64,000 bases of DNA from Aurantiacibacter atlanticus (GCF_001077815.2 NZ_CP011310.1:2418001-2482000), one strand, 5' to 3'. Counted from the stretch's first letter, positions 14,883 through 24,773 are shown. The notes: a model not told the origin generated them from the letters alone. Translations and numbers: made by a program.

Positions 14883-17408
14883 ATGCGCAATCCTGCTATT
14901 AGCTGGAGTAAGGCCTGGGGCGTTGCGCGGCGCGACCTGTCGAGCGGATTTCGTGGATTGCGGCTGCTGCTCGTCTGTCTGTTTCTGGGCGTGGGCGCAC
15001 TGGCGGCCATTGGTAGCCTGACCTCCGCCATTCAGAGCGAACTCGACCTGCAAGGCCAATCGCTGCTGGGCGGCGATTTCGAAGTTGAATTGTGGCAGCG
15101 CCCACTAACAGAGGATGAGAGCGTATTTCTTGCACAATATGGCACGCTGTCCCCCGGTTACCGCCTGCAGGCGATGGCAAGCACGCCCGATGTCGCGGTC
15201 CCGGTCGAACTGAAGGCAGTTGCCGATAATTACCCGATGTATGGCACGCTGCTGCTTGAAGGCGTCGGCGCTTCGGGCGCGCCTGCGGGCAGCAATGCAT
15301 TTCTGGCCCCCGGCGCGGCAGAGCGGTTGGGAGTTTCAACCGGTGACAGCATCACCATCGGTACGCAGACAGTCACAGTTGCGGGTATCATAGCTGAAGA
15401 GCCTGACCGGTTGAGCGAAGGTTTTGCCCTTGGCCAGACGATCATCGTCCCCCTCACCCTGCCCGAACAGGCCGGATTGACGGCGGTGGGCGCCATGTAT
15501 GAAAGCAAAACCCGCCTTGCTTTTGACGGCAATCACGATGGCGAAGAGGTGGAGGAGGCGCTGCGTGAGGCATTCCCCCAGGTTCCCTTCGACACCCGCA
15601 CTGCTGACCGCGCTTCTCCCGGGGCAGAGCGTTTCGTCAGCCAGATGGGCGAATTTCTGACGCTGGTGGGGCTTGCCGCTTTGGTAATTGCGGGCATTGG
15701 CATTGGCGGCGGCGTAAATTCCTATCTGGAAGCCCGGCGCAATTCGATTGCTACCTTCAAGATCCTTGGTGCAACATCGCGCGACATCACTCGCATCTAT
15801 GCGCTGGAAATCGGCGCGGCGGCGCTGGCGGGGTCACTCGCAGGGTTGGTGGTTGGCGTGGCGATAACACCGATCCTTGCTGGCGCGCTAGGGTCGCTCC
15901 TGCCGGTCAGCACCGGTTTTGTAATCGACGTCTGGGCACTGGTGCGGGCACTCGCCTTCGGGCTGCTGGTTGCGCTGGTGTTTGCCGCACCGCCGCTGGT
16001 GCGGGCGCGCGATTTTCCGGCAATGGCACTGATGCGCGCCCGCGTATCACCGCTGGCGCGGCAATGGCGCGGAGCCGCGCTACCGCTTGCCATCGGCCTT
16101 GGCGGTATTGCCATTCTTGCCATCGGATTTTCGCCGCGACCGCTCTTGTCGGCAGGCTTCCTTGGCGGGGCGGCGCTGACGCTGGGCTTCCTCGCACTGC
16201 TGGGTCGCGCGATAAGGGCAGCGGCTACGCGTGCGCCGCGCCCATCCAACCCGATTATCCGTGCCGCGCTGGCCAATCTTCATCGTCCCGGCGCCGCAAC
16301 CGGTTCGCTTGTCACGGCATTGGGCTTTGGCCTGTCTGCCTTTGTCCTTCTGGCTGGGGTGCAATCCAGCCTTGATGGCAATATCCAGCACTCGGTGCCA
16401 GAGCGCGCGCCCGATTATTTCGTGCTCGACATTCCCAAGGACGGGCTTGCGCAATTCTACACCATCGTGACGGATATTTCGCCCGATGCCACCGTCGATG
16501 CGGTGCCCACCATGCGCGGATCTATCCTCTCCTATGGCCCCGAAGATGCGCCGATCGTAGTCGCCGATCTGGAAGAATTGCCCGAAGGTGCATGGGGACT
16601 GAGCGGAGAGCGCGGACTGACCTATGCCGATACGCTGCCCGATGGAAACGTCGTGGTCGAAGGCGAGTGGTGGGATGTGGGTCATGATGGCGAGCATCTG
16701 GTTTCCATCGACATTGACCTGGCACAGGCGGCGGGCATCAATGTGGGCGATGTCATCACCATTTCGATCCTCGGCGTGGAACGCAGCGCCCGTGTTGCCA
16801 ATCTGCGGCGGATCGACTGGGAAAGCCTCGGCTTCAACAATGTCTATGTCTTCACCCCCAATACTCTGGAAGACACACCGCATAATCTGGCGGCAACGAT
16901 TGATTTTCCGGAAGGCACGCAAGCGGGCGGCCTGCTGCGCAGCCTGGTCGACAGCTTCCCATCCTCCAGTGTGATCGAAGTTGGTCCTATTCTTAATGAG
17001 GCGAGAGCGATCCTTGATCAGGTTTCACTGGCTATTCTGGCCGCTGCCTCTGTCGCGGTCCTGGCGGGGATCGCTGTGCTGCTCGGCGCGATTGCCGCAG
17101 CGCGCGCTGCACGAATTTATGACACAGTCATCCTGCGCGTTCTGGGGGCGAGCCGCGGGCAATTGCTGGCACTGCAATTTGCTGAATTCGGCCTGTTGGC
17201 AGGCGTTCTGGCAGGCGTGGCGCTGACGCTGGGTTCCGGCATGGCGTGGCTGATCGTCACGCAGATGTTCGAATTTGACTGGATGCCCGATTGGACAGAG
17301 ATCGTTGCCGTCCTGGCTGGCGGATTGGTGCTGGTGCTGGCCTTCGCTCTTGGTGCTTCGCTTCCGCTACTGCGCGCCCGCCCGGCACAGGTGCTGCGCA
17401 CGCTTTAG
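14883..17408 (+). CDS. ABC transporter permease, FtsX/YbbP type
   Basis: This 841-residue permease has two FtsX-type modules. A first membrane helix (about residues 24-45, LRLLLVCLFLGVGALAAIG) is followed by a large periplasmic domain. Three helices with the FtsX signature (about 255-370, including ATFKILGATSRDITRIYALEIG) come next, then further helices, a second periplasmic domain, and a final trio with VILRVLGASRGQLLALQFAE. This fits the ten-helix YbbP layout. It partners the ATPase gene 5 bases upstream and ends 10 bases from the stop of the convergent DUF805 gene. Confidence 0.92.
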   Translation: MRNPAISWSKAWGVARRDLSSGFRGLRLLLVCLFLGVGALAAIGSLTSAIQSELDLQGQSLLGGDFEVELWQRPLTEDESVFLAQYGTLSPGYRLQAMASTPDVAVPVELKAVADNYPMYGTLLLEGVGASGAPAGSNAFLAPGAAERLGVSTGDSITIGTQTVTVAGIIAEEPDRLSEGFALGQTIIVPLTLPEQAGLTAVGAMYESKTRLAFDGNHDGEEVEEALREAFPQVPFDTRTADRASPGAERFVSQMGEFLTLVGLAALVIAGIGIGGGVNSYLEARRNSIATFKILGATSRDITRIYALEIGAAALAGSLAGLVVGVAITPILAGALGSLLPVSTGFVIDVWALVRALAFGLLVALVFAAPPLVRARDFPAMALMRARVSPLARQWRGAALPLAIGLGGIAILAIGFSPRPLLSAGFLGGAALTLGFLALLGRAIRAAATRAPRPSNPIIRAALANLHRPGAATGSLVTALGFGLSAFVLLAGVQSSLDGNIQHSVPERAPDYFVLDIPKDGLAQFYTIVTDISPDATVDAVPTMRGSILSYGPEDAPIVVADLEELPEGAWGLSGERGLTYADTLPDGNVVVEGEWWDVGHDGEHLVSIDIDLAQAAGINVGDVITISILGVERSARVANLRRIDWESLGFNNVYVFTPNTLEDTPHNLAATIDFPEGTQAGGLLRSLVDSFPSSSVIEVGPILNEARAILDQVSLAILAAASVAVLAGIAVLLGAIAAARAARIYDTVILRVLGASRGQLLALQFAEFGLLAGVLAGVALTLGSGMAWLIVTQMFEFDWMPDWTEIVAVLAGGLVLVLAFALGASLPLLRARPAQVLRTL

Positions 17409-17418
17409 GGCGCGTTGG

Positions 17419-17880
17419 TCAGCGAAAAACGCTCGCTTCGCCCGGGTCCTTCGGATCGGGGCCCCATTTATTGGCCCCTTTTTCCCCATCAAGGCATAAG
17501 AATATGAGCAGTGCGAGATAGCCGGGTAGAATAAGGAGGTTCACCAGCGGAACGAAGCCTGCAATCAGCAATCCACCATACCACCAACCCGACAGCCCCC
17601 GATCGTGTAGCCGCCTGACCGTGACTGCCAGCATCGGGATTAGCGTCGCTAAATACCAGATTAGAAATATCGCCCCGCCGAGCAAAAATGGCCCGCCGAT
17701 ATTCGAGAGTTGCGTAGTGGCATCGCGCCCGATGTCAGTCCAGGCGAGACCGGCGATGAAGAAGGTGAACAAAGCAATTGTCACAACCGAGTAGAACAGC
17801 ATGAACAGCCAGAACTCCCTGCGCCGCGAACGGCCACGGAAATCGGCATAGCGTTTGAGCGGGAGTATCATCCATTCCAT
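17419..17880 (-). CDS. DUF805 family membrane protein
   Basis: A 153-residue inner membrane protein with the DUF805 pattern: an opening LKRYADFRGRSRRREFWLFMLF, then about four hydrophobic segments, and the loop motif VRRLHDRGLSGWWYG before the last two helices. The function of the family is unknown; members are widespread and often lie beside other small membrane proteins, as here with the RDD gene. Its stop is 10 bases from the convergent permease stop. Confidence 0.9.
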   Translation of the reverse strand: MEWMILPLKRYADFRGRSRRREFWLFMLFYSVVTIALFTFFIAGLAWTDIGRDATTQLSNIGGPFLLGGAIFLIWYLATLIPMLAVTVRRLHDRGLSGWWYGGLLIAGFVPLVNLLILPGYLALLIFLCLDGEKGANKWGPDPKDPGEASVFR

Positions 17881-17907
17881 GAGGCGCTGCTGCTCCGTCA
17901 GGTGGCT

Positions 17908-17943
17908 TTTGCAAAAGAGAAAGGGGCGTCGTCGCCCTTTCTC
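17908..17943 (-). terminator. Terminator after the RDD-family gene
   Basis: GAGAAAGGG at 17917-17925 pairs perfectly with CCCTTTCTC at 17935-17943 around a 9-base loop. On the minus strand TTTTGC follows at once. It lies 33 bases after the RDD stop and 37 bases before the DUF805 start, so the two membrane-protein genes are probably separate transcripts. Confidence 0.7.
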
Positions 17944-17975
17944 CCATCAATTTCTGAAATTTCGGTGCGCGCGGA

Positions 17976-18434
17976 TCAATCAAAAACGCCCGCAGTGCCA
18001 TATTCGCCCGGTGCGCCCTTCAGAACAAGCGTTCCTGCCAGCATATCATGCAGACCCTGCTTCTTTTCAGTGAAGGCGACCATGATAAAGCCGATCAGCA
18101 CGATCAGCGCAGAAAGGATCTTGCCAAAATAACGCCCGATGCCTTTGGCAAGGCTGATGCGTTGGCCGTTTTCATCGACCACGACGAGGCCCAGCACCTT
18201 CTTGCCCAGTGTCGCCTGCCAAGATGAACTTTCCATACCGGCAAAATAGCCAATGCCGATGACAATGCTGATCAGGTTCAGCAATAGGCTGCCGCCGGCC
18301 ATGAACCCCATTGGATCATTGGCTGAACCGGCCGCACCGCCGAAGAGACCGCCGATGATACCACCCACTACCGCAAGGACGATGGCATCGATGATGTAGG
18401 CGCCTACTCTGATCCAGAAACCGGCATATGGCAT
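17976..18434 (-). CDS. RDD family membrane protein
   Basis: A 152-residue protein with the RDD fold: an opening PYAGFWIRVGAYIIDAIVL (the Arg and Asp pattern that names the family), a Gly-rich helix, a second helix near LISIVIGIGYF, the WQATLGKKVLGL motif and a final helix LIVLIGFIMV before a short tail. I start it at ATG 18434 because AGGGGA precedes that codon and the 12 residues of the longer frame look like leader. Some RDD proteins are sodium/proton antiporters or membrane-quality factors; the role here is unknown. Confidence 0.88.
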   Translation of the reverse strand: MPYAGFWIRVGAYIIDAIVLAVVGGIIGGLFGGAAGSANDPMGFMAGGSLLLNLISIVIGIGYFAGMESSSWQATLGKKVLGLVVVDENGQRISLAKGIGRYFGKILSALIVLIGFIMVAFTEKKQGLHDMLAGTLVLKGAPGEYGTAGVFD

Positions 18435-18501
18435 ATTACATTCCCCTGATTGTACCTGTCCATGTGACAAGCCATCACAAAATTATCCAGCATGCAAGAA
18501 T

Positions 18502-18525
18502 AAGGGGCCGCGAAGGACCCCCTTT
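18502..18525. terminator. Hairpin with flanking A/T runs after the second TonB receptor
   Basis: AAGGGGCC at 18502-18509 pairs with GGACCCCCTT at 18515-18524 (one bulged A, GCGAA loop). The minus-strand continuation is TATTCTTG and the plus-strand continuation TTTTCC, so it could work in both directions. It sits about 26 bases after the receptor stop and 68 bases before the RDD start. Confidence 0.6.
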
Positions 18526-18550
18526 TCCTAATCAGCTTTTATCTTGCATC

Positions 18551-21262
18551 CTACCAGCGGAAGCGGCCAGTTACGCCATATGTTGCTGGGTCATTGGGGT
18601 AACCCGACACATTGCCCGGCTGTGCAGGGCTGTCAAAGACGGTGCCAAAATACCGATCATCCAGAATGTTGCGACCCCAGACCGAGAGCTGGAAGCCGCA
18701 ATCGCACTCATAAGTGAGCGAGGCTGTTAAGTTGTTCTGGCGACCGGTGAACGGCAAGCCTGCATCAATAGCGGGCTGCCCGTCAACGATCGTGCCATCT
18801 GGAGCTCTCACCGCGAAATTGGGCAGGCCCTCGACCAGTTGATATTCCGAGGACCAGCGATAGTTGATCCGCGGGACAAGCAACCCGCCGCCAACATCCG
18901 CTTCATATTGCGCGCCTGCGATCACTGTCCATTCGGGGATGCCTGCGGGGGTGGAGCCCGAAATGTCGCCCTGTGCCGACTGCACGAAGCTATCGAACTT
19001 GGGATCGAGATAGTTCACTGCGGCATTGATCGTGAATGCAGGGGTAAGGAATATCTGACTTTCAAGCTCCACGCCGAAGGTGGACTGGCTGCCTGCATTG
19101 GCAAGGACAAAGCCCGAGCCGGTGAAGATGTTGGACTGGAAGCCCTTGATTTTCTGGTCGAACACAGTGAGGTTGATCGATGCTAGGTCGAAATTGGCCT
19201 TCACGCCAACTTCAATCACCTCGGACTCTTCCGGTCCAGCAAAACGCGAGCCATAGGTCTGGTTCGGCTGGTCCAGTCCAGCTGCAACAATGGCAGCCTG
19301 ATCCGCCAGCGCCGGACGGGAATCGCGCGACAGGTTGATAGAACTTGCCTTGAAGCCGGTCGCATAGCTGGCGTAGATATTTACATCCCGGGTGACATCG
19401 TAGGCCAGCCGCACAGTGTAACTGAAATTGTCATCGCCAACCTTCCCGTCTTCAACCGAGTTTGGCAGATTGACGAATTGCGGCAGGAATTGCAGCGCGC
19501 GGAGCGGGTTGAGCGGGTTGGCGTCCGGATTGTTGACATTGGCCGCTGCAAAGGCCTGCGCACCGGCTTGGATCGTGGGGAAGAAAGGTGCGGTCGCCGG
19601 GTCTGTGGCAAAGGCTTGCACCTCTGCCGCAGTTGCCGAACGGCCCAGATTCAGCTGCGCGCCGACGGTGGCCGCTATGGCGCCCTGGGTCAGCACTTGC
19701 CCGCGGAACGGCGCAAGTTGCGGAGAATCGAAGTCGATCGAGGAGAACACGGCGGTAGATACCGCTTCCTGCGTGAAAGTCTTGCTGTCATCGGTGTAAT
19801 TGCCACCCAGCGTCAGCACGAGACCATCAAAGATCTCGAAATCGACCTGACCGTAAATCGAGTAAGCTTCCGAGTCGAGCGTATAGGCTTCGGTGAAGCC
19901 CTGCCCTTCAAGGAAGAATGTGTCGATGAAGTTCTCACCGTAGCTGGCGCTGAACACCTGCTCCAGCGATGATACGGTGAAGGCCCCGTCCGTTGCCGAC
20001 TGAATCAGCAGATCGGCATAATTGCGGAAATCAGCTCCGTAGAGCAATTGGTTGGACTGATCGACATCCTCATTGATGTAGAACACGCCCAGCAGCAGGT
20101 CGACACGATCCCCGATGGAACCCGCCAGGCGGAATTCCTGGGTGAAGGTATCGATCCGCAAATCCTGCGAATTGGGGTAGATCAGATCGGCGCTGGAGAA
20201 GTCCGAATCCTGGAACGTCACGGCTTCGGTCGTGCGGCTGGACGTGATCGAGGTGAAGGTGAACTCACCGAAATCATAATCGAGCTGCCCGGAAATACCG
20301 TGGTTTTCGATGTCATTGGTCGAGTCGAAATTGTTGACCACGATATCGGCAAAGGGATTATTGGGATCAGTCACCTGACCGCCCGCACCAAGGATTGCCA
20401 GCACTGGCGGACCACTTTGTGCGTTCACCGCCCCGCAGCAGATTTCATCGATGCTGTCATAATCGGCAATAATGCGCAGGCTGAGGTTCGAACCATTGTC
20501 GATCAACGCCTGGCCGCGCACGAACCAGCGATCACGATTATTCGCTGAATTGCCGGTATTGAGATCATCAAAGAAGCCATCGCGTGAGGCAAGGCCAGTC
20601 GCAATGCTGACCGCCACGGAATCTTCGAGCGGCCCGGTGACATAGGCACGGGCTACAATATTGTCATAATTGCCATAGGTTAGCTCGGCAGAACCGCCGA
20701 AGTCGAACTGCGGCTCCTGCGTAACGACAGAGACGACGCCGGCAGAAGCGTTTTTACCAAACAGGGTCGACTGGGGTCCGCGCAACACCTCGATACGCTG
20801 CACATTGGGCAGGTCGCTGATGGAGGAGGCGGTGCGACTGCGATAGACGCCATCAATGAAAACTCCGACCGAAGGTTCAATGCCGGCATTGTTGGCCCCA
20901 TTACCGAAACCGCGGATGAAGAAGCCCGTGTTTGCGCTCGACTGGCGCTGGCCGACTGTAAGCGAAGGAACGACCGTCTGCAGATCGCGAATATCGCGGA
21001 TCTGATCACGCTCCAGCGTTTCCGCCCCTGTCACCGACACGGCGACGGGAATTTCCTGCAAGGTGGCTTCACGTTTGGTTGCGGTAACAACAATCCGGTT
21101 GCCCTGTGCCGCTTCCTCGCCGCCCGCTTCGGGATAAACGTCCTGACCGGCATCCGCTTCATCCTGTGCGAAGGCGAGGCCTGGCATGAACAGAGCCGCA
21201 GCAGCAACGCTGCACAGCAGATTGCGCGAAACACCGGCGTTGCCGGCACAAAGCTTTTTCAT
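18551..21262 (-). CDS. TonB-dependent outer membrane receptor
   Basis: A 903-residue receptor. I start it at ATG 21262, which has GGAG 6 bases upstream and opens a good signal peptide (MKKLCAGNAG through GLAFAQ, about 33 residues). An in-frame ATG at 21274 has its purine stretch too close. The TonB box region is NRIVVTATKREATLQEIPV (about 55-73), the plug has FIRGFGNGANNAGIEPSV and IEVLRGPQSTLFGKNAS, and the barrel ends in GVTGRFRW. The plug and barrel match the large sphingomonad group of FecA/CirA-like receptors. The ligand cannot be told from the sequence; no catabolic or transport genes flank it. Confidence 0.93.
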   Translation of the reverse strand: MKKLCAGNAGVSRNLLCSVAAAALFMPGLAFAQDEADAGQDVYPEAGGEEAAQGNRIVVTATKREATLQEIPVAVSVTGAETLERDQIRDIRDLQTVVPSLTVGQRQSSANTGFFIRGFGNGANNAGIEPSVGVFIDGVYRSRTASSISDLPNVQRIEVLRGPQSTLFGKNASAGVVSVVTQEPQFDFGGSAELTYGNYDNIVARAYVTGPLEDSVAVSIATGLASRDGFFDDLNTGNSANNRDRWFVRGQALIDNGSNLSLRIIADYDSIDEICCGAVNAQSGPPVLAILGAGGQVTDPNNPFADIVVNNFDSTNDIENHGISGQLDYDFGEFTFTSITSSRTTEAVTFQDSDFSSADLIYPNSQDLRIDTFTQEFRLAGSIGDRVDLLLGVFYINEDVDQSNQLLYGADFRNYADLLIQSATDGAFTVSSLEQVFSASYGENFIDTFFLEGQGFTEAYTLDSEAYSIYGQVDFEIFDGLVLTLGGNYTDDSKTFTQEAVSTAVFSSIDFDSPQLAPFRGQVLTQGAIAATVGAQLNLGRSATAAEVQAFATDPATAPFFPTIQAGAQAFAAANVNNPDANPLNPLRALQFLPQFVNLPNSVEDGKVGDDNFSYTVRLAYDVTRDVNIYASYATGFKASSINLSRDSRPALADQAAIVAAGLDQPNQTYGSRFAGPEESEVIEVGVKANFDLASINLTVFDQKIKGFQSNIFTGSGFVLANAGSQSTFGVELESQIFLTPAFTINAAVNYLDPKFDSFVQSAQGDISGSTPAGIPEWTVIAGAQYEADVGGGLLVPRINYRWSSEYQLVEGLPNFAVRAPDGTIVDGQPAIDAGLPFTGRQNNLTASLTYECDCGFQLSVWGRNILDDRYFGTVFDSPAQPGNVSGYPNDPATYGVTGRFRW

Positions 21263-21602
21263 CGAATTCTCCATCTCTCTCCCCGGAGCAAGGTGGGCGC
21301 TGCCGTTTTCGGCAATCGTTCCTGCCCGGAGCGACCTACTCTTGGTCGCCATCTCTCCTACCCAGCAAGTGGGCGAAGCACAATCGGCGAGGTTCTATCG
21401 CCTTTTCAATGACTCCGCCTGTGTAGCTTTTACGCAACAGTCAGACTTCTTACCTTTAGGTCAATTTAGACCAAAATCGCTGCGATGACGCATCTTCCTT
21501 GCGGCACGGGCCACACTCCGCTAGAGGCGCGCGGGTTCGCATGTGCAGCATGACTGCACTGCCCAATTTTCGGCTTCGGCCCAGACCCAGGAATAAACCA
21601 GC
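21263..21602. other. Divergent promoter region between TonB receptor and typA
   Basis: These 340 bases separate two divergent genes and hold no credible gene. GGTC-N6-GACC at 21459-21472 is an inverted repeat. On the minus strand it overlaps a TTGACC that could serve as a -35 box for the receptor, although the -10 at the right distance is poor. Near typA a GTGCAG/CTGCAC hairpin lies at about 21542-21558. I see no clear riboswitch. Confidence 0.45.
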
Positions 21603-23423
21603 ATGTCCGCGCCCCTTCGCAACGTGGCGATCATCGCCCACGTCGATCATGGCAAGACCACTCTTGTCGACCAGCTCTTCCGTCAATCCGGCACCTTCCG
21701 CGAGAACCAGCGCGTGGAAGAACGCGCCATGGATTCCAACGATCTGGAAAAAGAACGCGGAATTACCATTCTTGCCAAATGCACCAGCGTTGAGTGGCAA
21801 GACACGCGCATCAACATCGTCGATACGCCCGGACACGCCGATTTCGGTGCAGAGGTGGAACGCATCTTGTCGATGGTCGATGGCGTCATCCTGCTTGTCG
21901 ACAGTTCCGAAGGCGCTATGCCGCAGACCAAATTCGTGACCGGCAAGGCGCTTTCGCTAGGCCTGCGCCCGATCGTGGTGGTCAACAAAATTGACCGTCC
22001 CGATGGCCGCCATGAAGAAGTGCTCGACGAAGTATTCGACCTTTTCGTCAGTCTCGATGCCGATGATGACCAGCTCGATTTCCCCGTGCTCTATGCCAGT
22101 GGCCGCGATGGCTATGCCAGCGAAGACCCTGATGCGCGCGAAGGCACGCTCGATCCCTTGTTCAAGAAAATTCTCGAACATGTCCCCGCCCCCGACCTCG
22201 ATGAGGCAGCCGATTTCGCCATGCTGGCGACGCTGCTCGATCGTGACAGCTTCCTTGGCCGTATCCTGACAGGGCGCATCGAAAGCGGCCGCCTGGAAGT
22301 GGGCATGCCGATCAAGGCTCTCGACGTGGCGGGCAATATCGTTGAAACCGGGCGGGCGACCAAGGTCTTCGCCTTTGACGGTCTGGAACGCGTCCCCGTG
22401 CTCCATGCCAAGGCGGGTGACATTGTCGCCATCGCCGGTCTGACCACAGCCACTGTGTCAAACACACTGTGCGATCCCAATGTCACCGTGCCTGTTCCGG
22501 CGCAGGAAATCGATCCGCCGACCTTGTCGATGACCTTCTCGGTAAATGACAGCCCCTATGCGGGCCGCGAAGGTGAGAAGGTGCAGAGCCGCGTCATTCG
22601 TGACCGGCTTGAGCGTGAAGCTGAAACCAACGTCGCCATTCGTGTCACCGAAAGCGCCGAGAAGGACGCATTCGAAGTCGCTGGTCGCGGTGAATTGCAA
22701 CTTGGTGTCCTGATCGAGAACATGCGCCGCGAAGGGTTCGAGCTTTCGATTAGCCGACCGCGCGTCCTGTTCCGCGATGGTCCAGATGGTCGCGAAGAGC
22801 CGTATGAAACCGTCGTGGTTGACGTAGACGATGAATTTTCCGGCACAGTTGTCGAGAAGATGGCGCTGCGCAAGGCCGAGATGACCGACATGCGCCCCAG
22901 CGGCGCTGGCAAGACCCGTATTATCTTTTCCGCGCCTAGCCGCGGCCTCATCGGCTATCACGGTGAATTCCTGTCCGACACGCGCGGCACCGGCATCATG
23001 AACCGCCTGTTTGAAAAATACGGCCCCTATAAGGGCAAGATTGCTGGCCGCCAGAACGGTGTGCTGATCAGCATGGAACAGGGTGAGGCGCAGGCCTATG
23101 CGCTCAACATGCTCGAAGATCGCGGAACGCTGTTCGTAAAGCCGGGTGAGAAACTGTATGAAGGCATGATCCTGGGCGAAAATGCCAAGCCGCAGGACAT
23201 GGAAGTCAACCCGCTCAAGAGCAAGCAGCTGACCAACTTCCGCGCCAGCGGCAAGGATGAAGGCATTCGCCTGACCCCGCCCCGCCGGATGACCCTGGAA
23301 CAGGCCATCGCCTATATCCAGAACGACGAGCTGGTAGAAATTACGCCGTCGAACATCCGTTTGCGCAAGCGCCATCTCGATCCGCATGAGCGCAAGCGGG
23401 AATCGCGCAAGAGCGCGGACTGA
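21603..23423 (+). CDS. typA: Ribosome-associated translational GTPase TypA/BipA
   Basis: The 606 residues match TypA/BipA, an EF-G-like GTPase that binds the 70S ribosome and aids 50S assembly and stress responses. GTPase motifs are AHVDHGKTTL (G1), ERGITILAKCTS (G2), DTPGHADFG (G3) and NKIDR (G4). The later domains include VSISMEQGEA-like text (GVLISMEQGEAQAYAL) and the family-specific C-terminal domain through LTPPRRMTLEQAIAYIQNDELVEITP. AGGAAT precedes the ATG. It stands alone; a long hairpin follows about 70 bases after its stop. Confidence 0.97.
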   Translation: MSAPLRNVAIIAHVDHGKTTLVDQLFRQSGTFRENQRVEERAMDSNDLEKERGITILAKCTSVEWQDTRINIVDTPGHADFGAEVERILSMVDGVILLVDSSEGAMPQTKFVTGKALSLGLRPIVVVNKIDRPDGRHEEVLDEVFDLFVSLDADDDQLDFPVLYASGRDGYASEDPDAREGTLDPLFKKILEHVPAPDLDEAADFAMLATLLDRDSFLGRILTGRIESGRLEVGMPIKALDVAGNIVETGRATKVFAFDGLERVPVLHAKAGDIVAIAGLTTATVSNTLCDPNVTVPVPAQEIDPPTLSMTFSVNDSPYAGREGEKVQSRVIRDRLEREAETNVAIRVTESAEKDAFEVAGRGELQLGVLIENMRREGFELSISRPRVLFRDGPDGREEPYETVVVDVDDEFSGTVVEKMALRKAEMTDMRPSGAGKTRIIFSAPSRGLIGYHGEFLSDTRGTGIMNRLFEKYGPYKGKIAGRQNGVLISMEQGEAQAYALNMLEDRGTLFVKPGEKLYEGMILGENAKPQDMEVNPLKSKQLTNFRASGKDEGIRLTPPRRMTLEQAIAYIQNDELVEITPSNIRLRKRHLDPHERKRESRKSAD

Positions 23424-23489
23424 AGCGCGCGCAAATGGGGCTGAACCGGCCCTGGCGCTTGTTGATCTGACCAGAGTTTTTCAACGCCG

Positions 23490-23534
23490 CCACGCCAACC
23501 CTTCAGCAATGTAATGAAGGGTTGGGGTGGCGGG
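23490..23534 (+). terminator. Long 18-bp hairpin after typA
   Basis: CGCCACGCCAACCCTTCA at 23490-23507 pairs with TGAAGGGTTGGGGTGGCG at 23517-23534 with one mismatch and a 9-base loop. It is far stronger than needed for a terminator but has no T run after it on the plus strand. It may end the typA transcript, protect its 3' end, or serve as part of the leader of the glycosyltransferase gene that starts 57 bases later. Confidence 0.5.
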
Positions 23535-23591
23535 TTGCGATGCGACCTTCTTTGCTCGCCAAGTGCGATTCCCTCGCCTAAAGGCTGTCGC

Positions 23592-24773
23592 ATGAAACCT
23601 GCCGACCTCCGCGTTGCTCTTTTCAGCGGCAATTACAATTATGTCCGTGATGGTGCCAACCAGGCGCTCAACCGCCTGGTCGATTATTTGCTGCGCCAGG
23701 GAGCAGAGGTGCGTGTCTATTCACCCAAGGTGGAAGAACCTGCATTCCCGCCCGCAGGCGAATTGGTGGGCGTTCCCAATGTGCCGATCCCGGGCCGCGG
23801 TGAATATCGCCTGCCGCTGGGCTTCAATGCCGATGTGAAGCGCGATCTGGCGGCATTTGCGCCCAATGTCGTGCACGTATCCTCCCCTGACTTTACCGGC
23901 CATGCGGCGGTCAGCTGGGCGCGTGACAAAGGTCTGCCGATCCTTGCCAGCGTGCACACGCGGTTTGAAACCTATCCGCGCTATTACAGGATGGCATTTC
24001 TAGAACCGGTGGCCGTGTCCATCCTGCGGCGTTTTTATAATCGCTGCGATGCGCTGGTTGCCCCTTCGGAAAGCATGGCTGCAGTTCTGCGCGAACAGGA
24101 TATGGGAGACGACATCGCCATCTGGGCGCGCGGCGTGGACCGCACGATCTTTGATCCGTCGCGCAGGGATCTTGCATGGCGACGCAGCCACAATATCGGC
24201 GATGATGATGTTGCCATCGGTTTTCTTGGCCGGCTGGTGCTGGAAAAGGGCTTGGACGTCTTCACCCAGACGGTGGAGGAGCTGCGAAAGCGCGGCGTGG
24301 CACACAAGGTGCTTGTAGTTGGTGCAGGTCCGGCAAAGGATTTCTTCAAGGAACAGTGCCCCGATGCCGTATTCGTCGGCTTTCAGGGCGGCAACGATCT
24401 GGGCCGTGCCGTGGCGAGCATGGATTTGCTGCTCAACCCGTCAATAACGGAAACTTTCGGCAATGTGACGCTGGAGGCGATGGCAAGCGGTATTCCAGTG
24501 GTCGCTGCACGCGCGACGGGTAGCACCAGTCTTGTGCATGAGGGCGAAACCGGACGCCTGGTGACACCAGGCGATACAGCCGGCTTTGCCGATGCCGTGC
24601 AGGCTTACATCAGCGACATTGCCCTGCGCGAGGCACATGGCGCGGCGGGCGAAAGGCGCAGCCGCGATTATGCGTGGGACGCAATCAATTCTGCCGTCGC
24701 CAATGTCTATTTACGGCTGGTGTCAGAACGCGGCGGTGCAGGCAGCGAACCTGTCCAGCGCCTCCTAGCGTAG
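23592..24773 (+). CDS. GT4-family glycosyltransferase (MgtA-like)
   Basis: A 393-residue retaining glycosyltransferase with the GT-B fold. Its N-terminal domain begins LRVALFSGNYNYVRDGANQALNRL and includes HVSSPDFTGHAAVSWARDKG. The nucleotide-sugar domain has FLGRLVLEKGLDVF and the EX7E motif in SITETFGNVTLEAMASG. It resembles the MgtA/PimB-type mannosyl- or glucosyltransferases that act on membrane lipids; donor and acceptor are not certain. I use ATG 23592, because the longer frame to 23514 covers the hairpin. The 3' end overlaps a convergent gene by 9 bases. Confidence 0.88.
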   Translation: MKPADLRVALFSGNYNYVRDGANQALNRLVDYLLRQGAEVRVYSPKVEEPAFPPAGELVGVPNVPIPGRGEYRLPLGFNADVKRDLAAFAPNVVHVSSPDFTGHAAVSWARDKGLPILASVHTRFETYPRYYRMAFLEPVAVSILRRFYNRCDALVAPSESMAAVLREQDMGDDIAIWARGVDRTIFDPSRRDLAWRRSHNIGDDDVAIGFLGRLVLEKGLDVFTQTVEELRKRGVAHKVLVVGAGPAKDFFKEQCPDAVFVGFQGGNDLGRAVASMDLLLNPSITETFGNVTLEAMASGIPVVAARATGSTSLVHEGETGRLVTPGDTAGFADAVQAYISDIALREAHGAAGERRSRDYAWDAINSAVANVYLRLVSERGGAGSEPVQRLLA

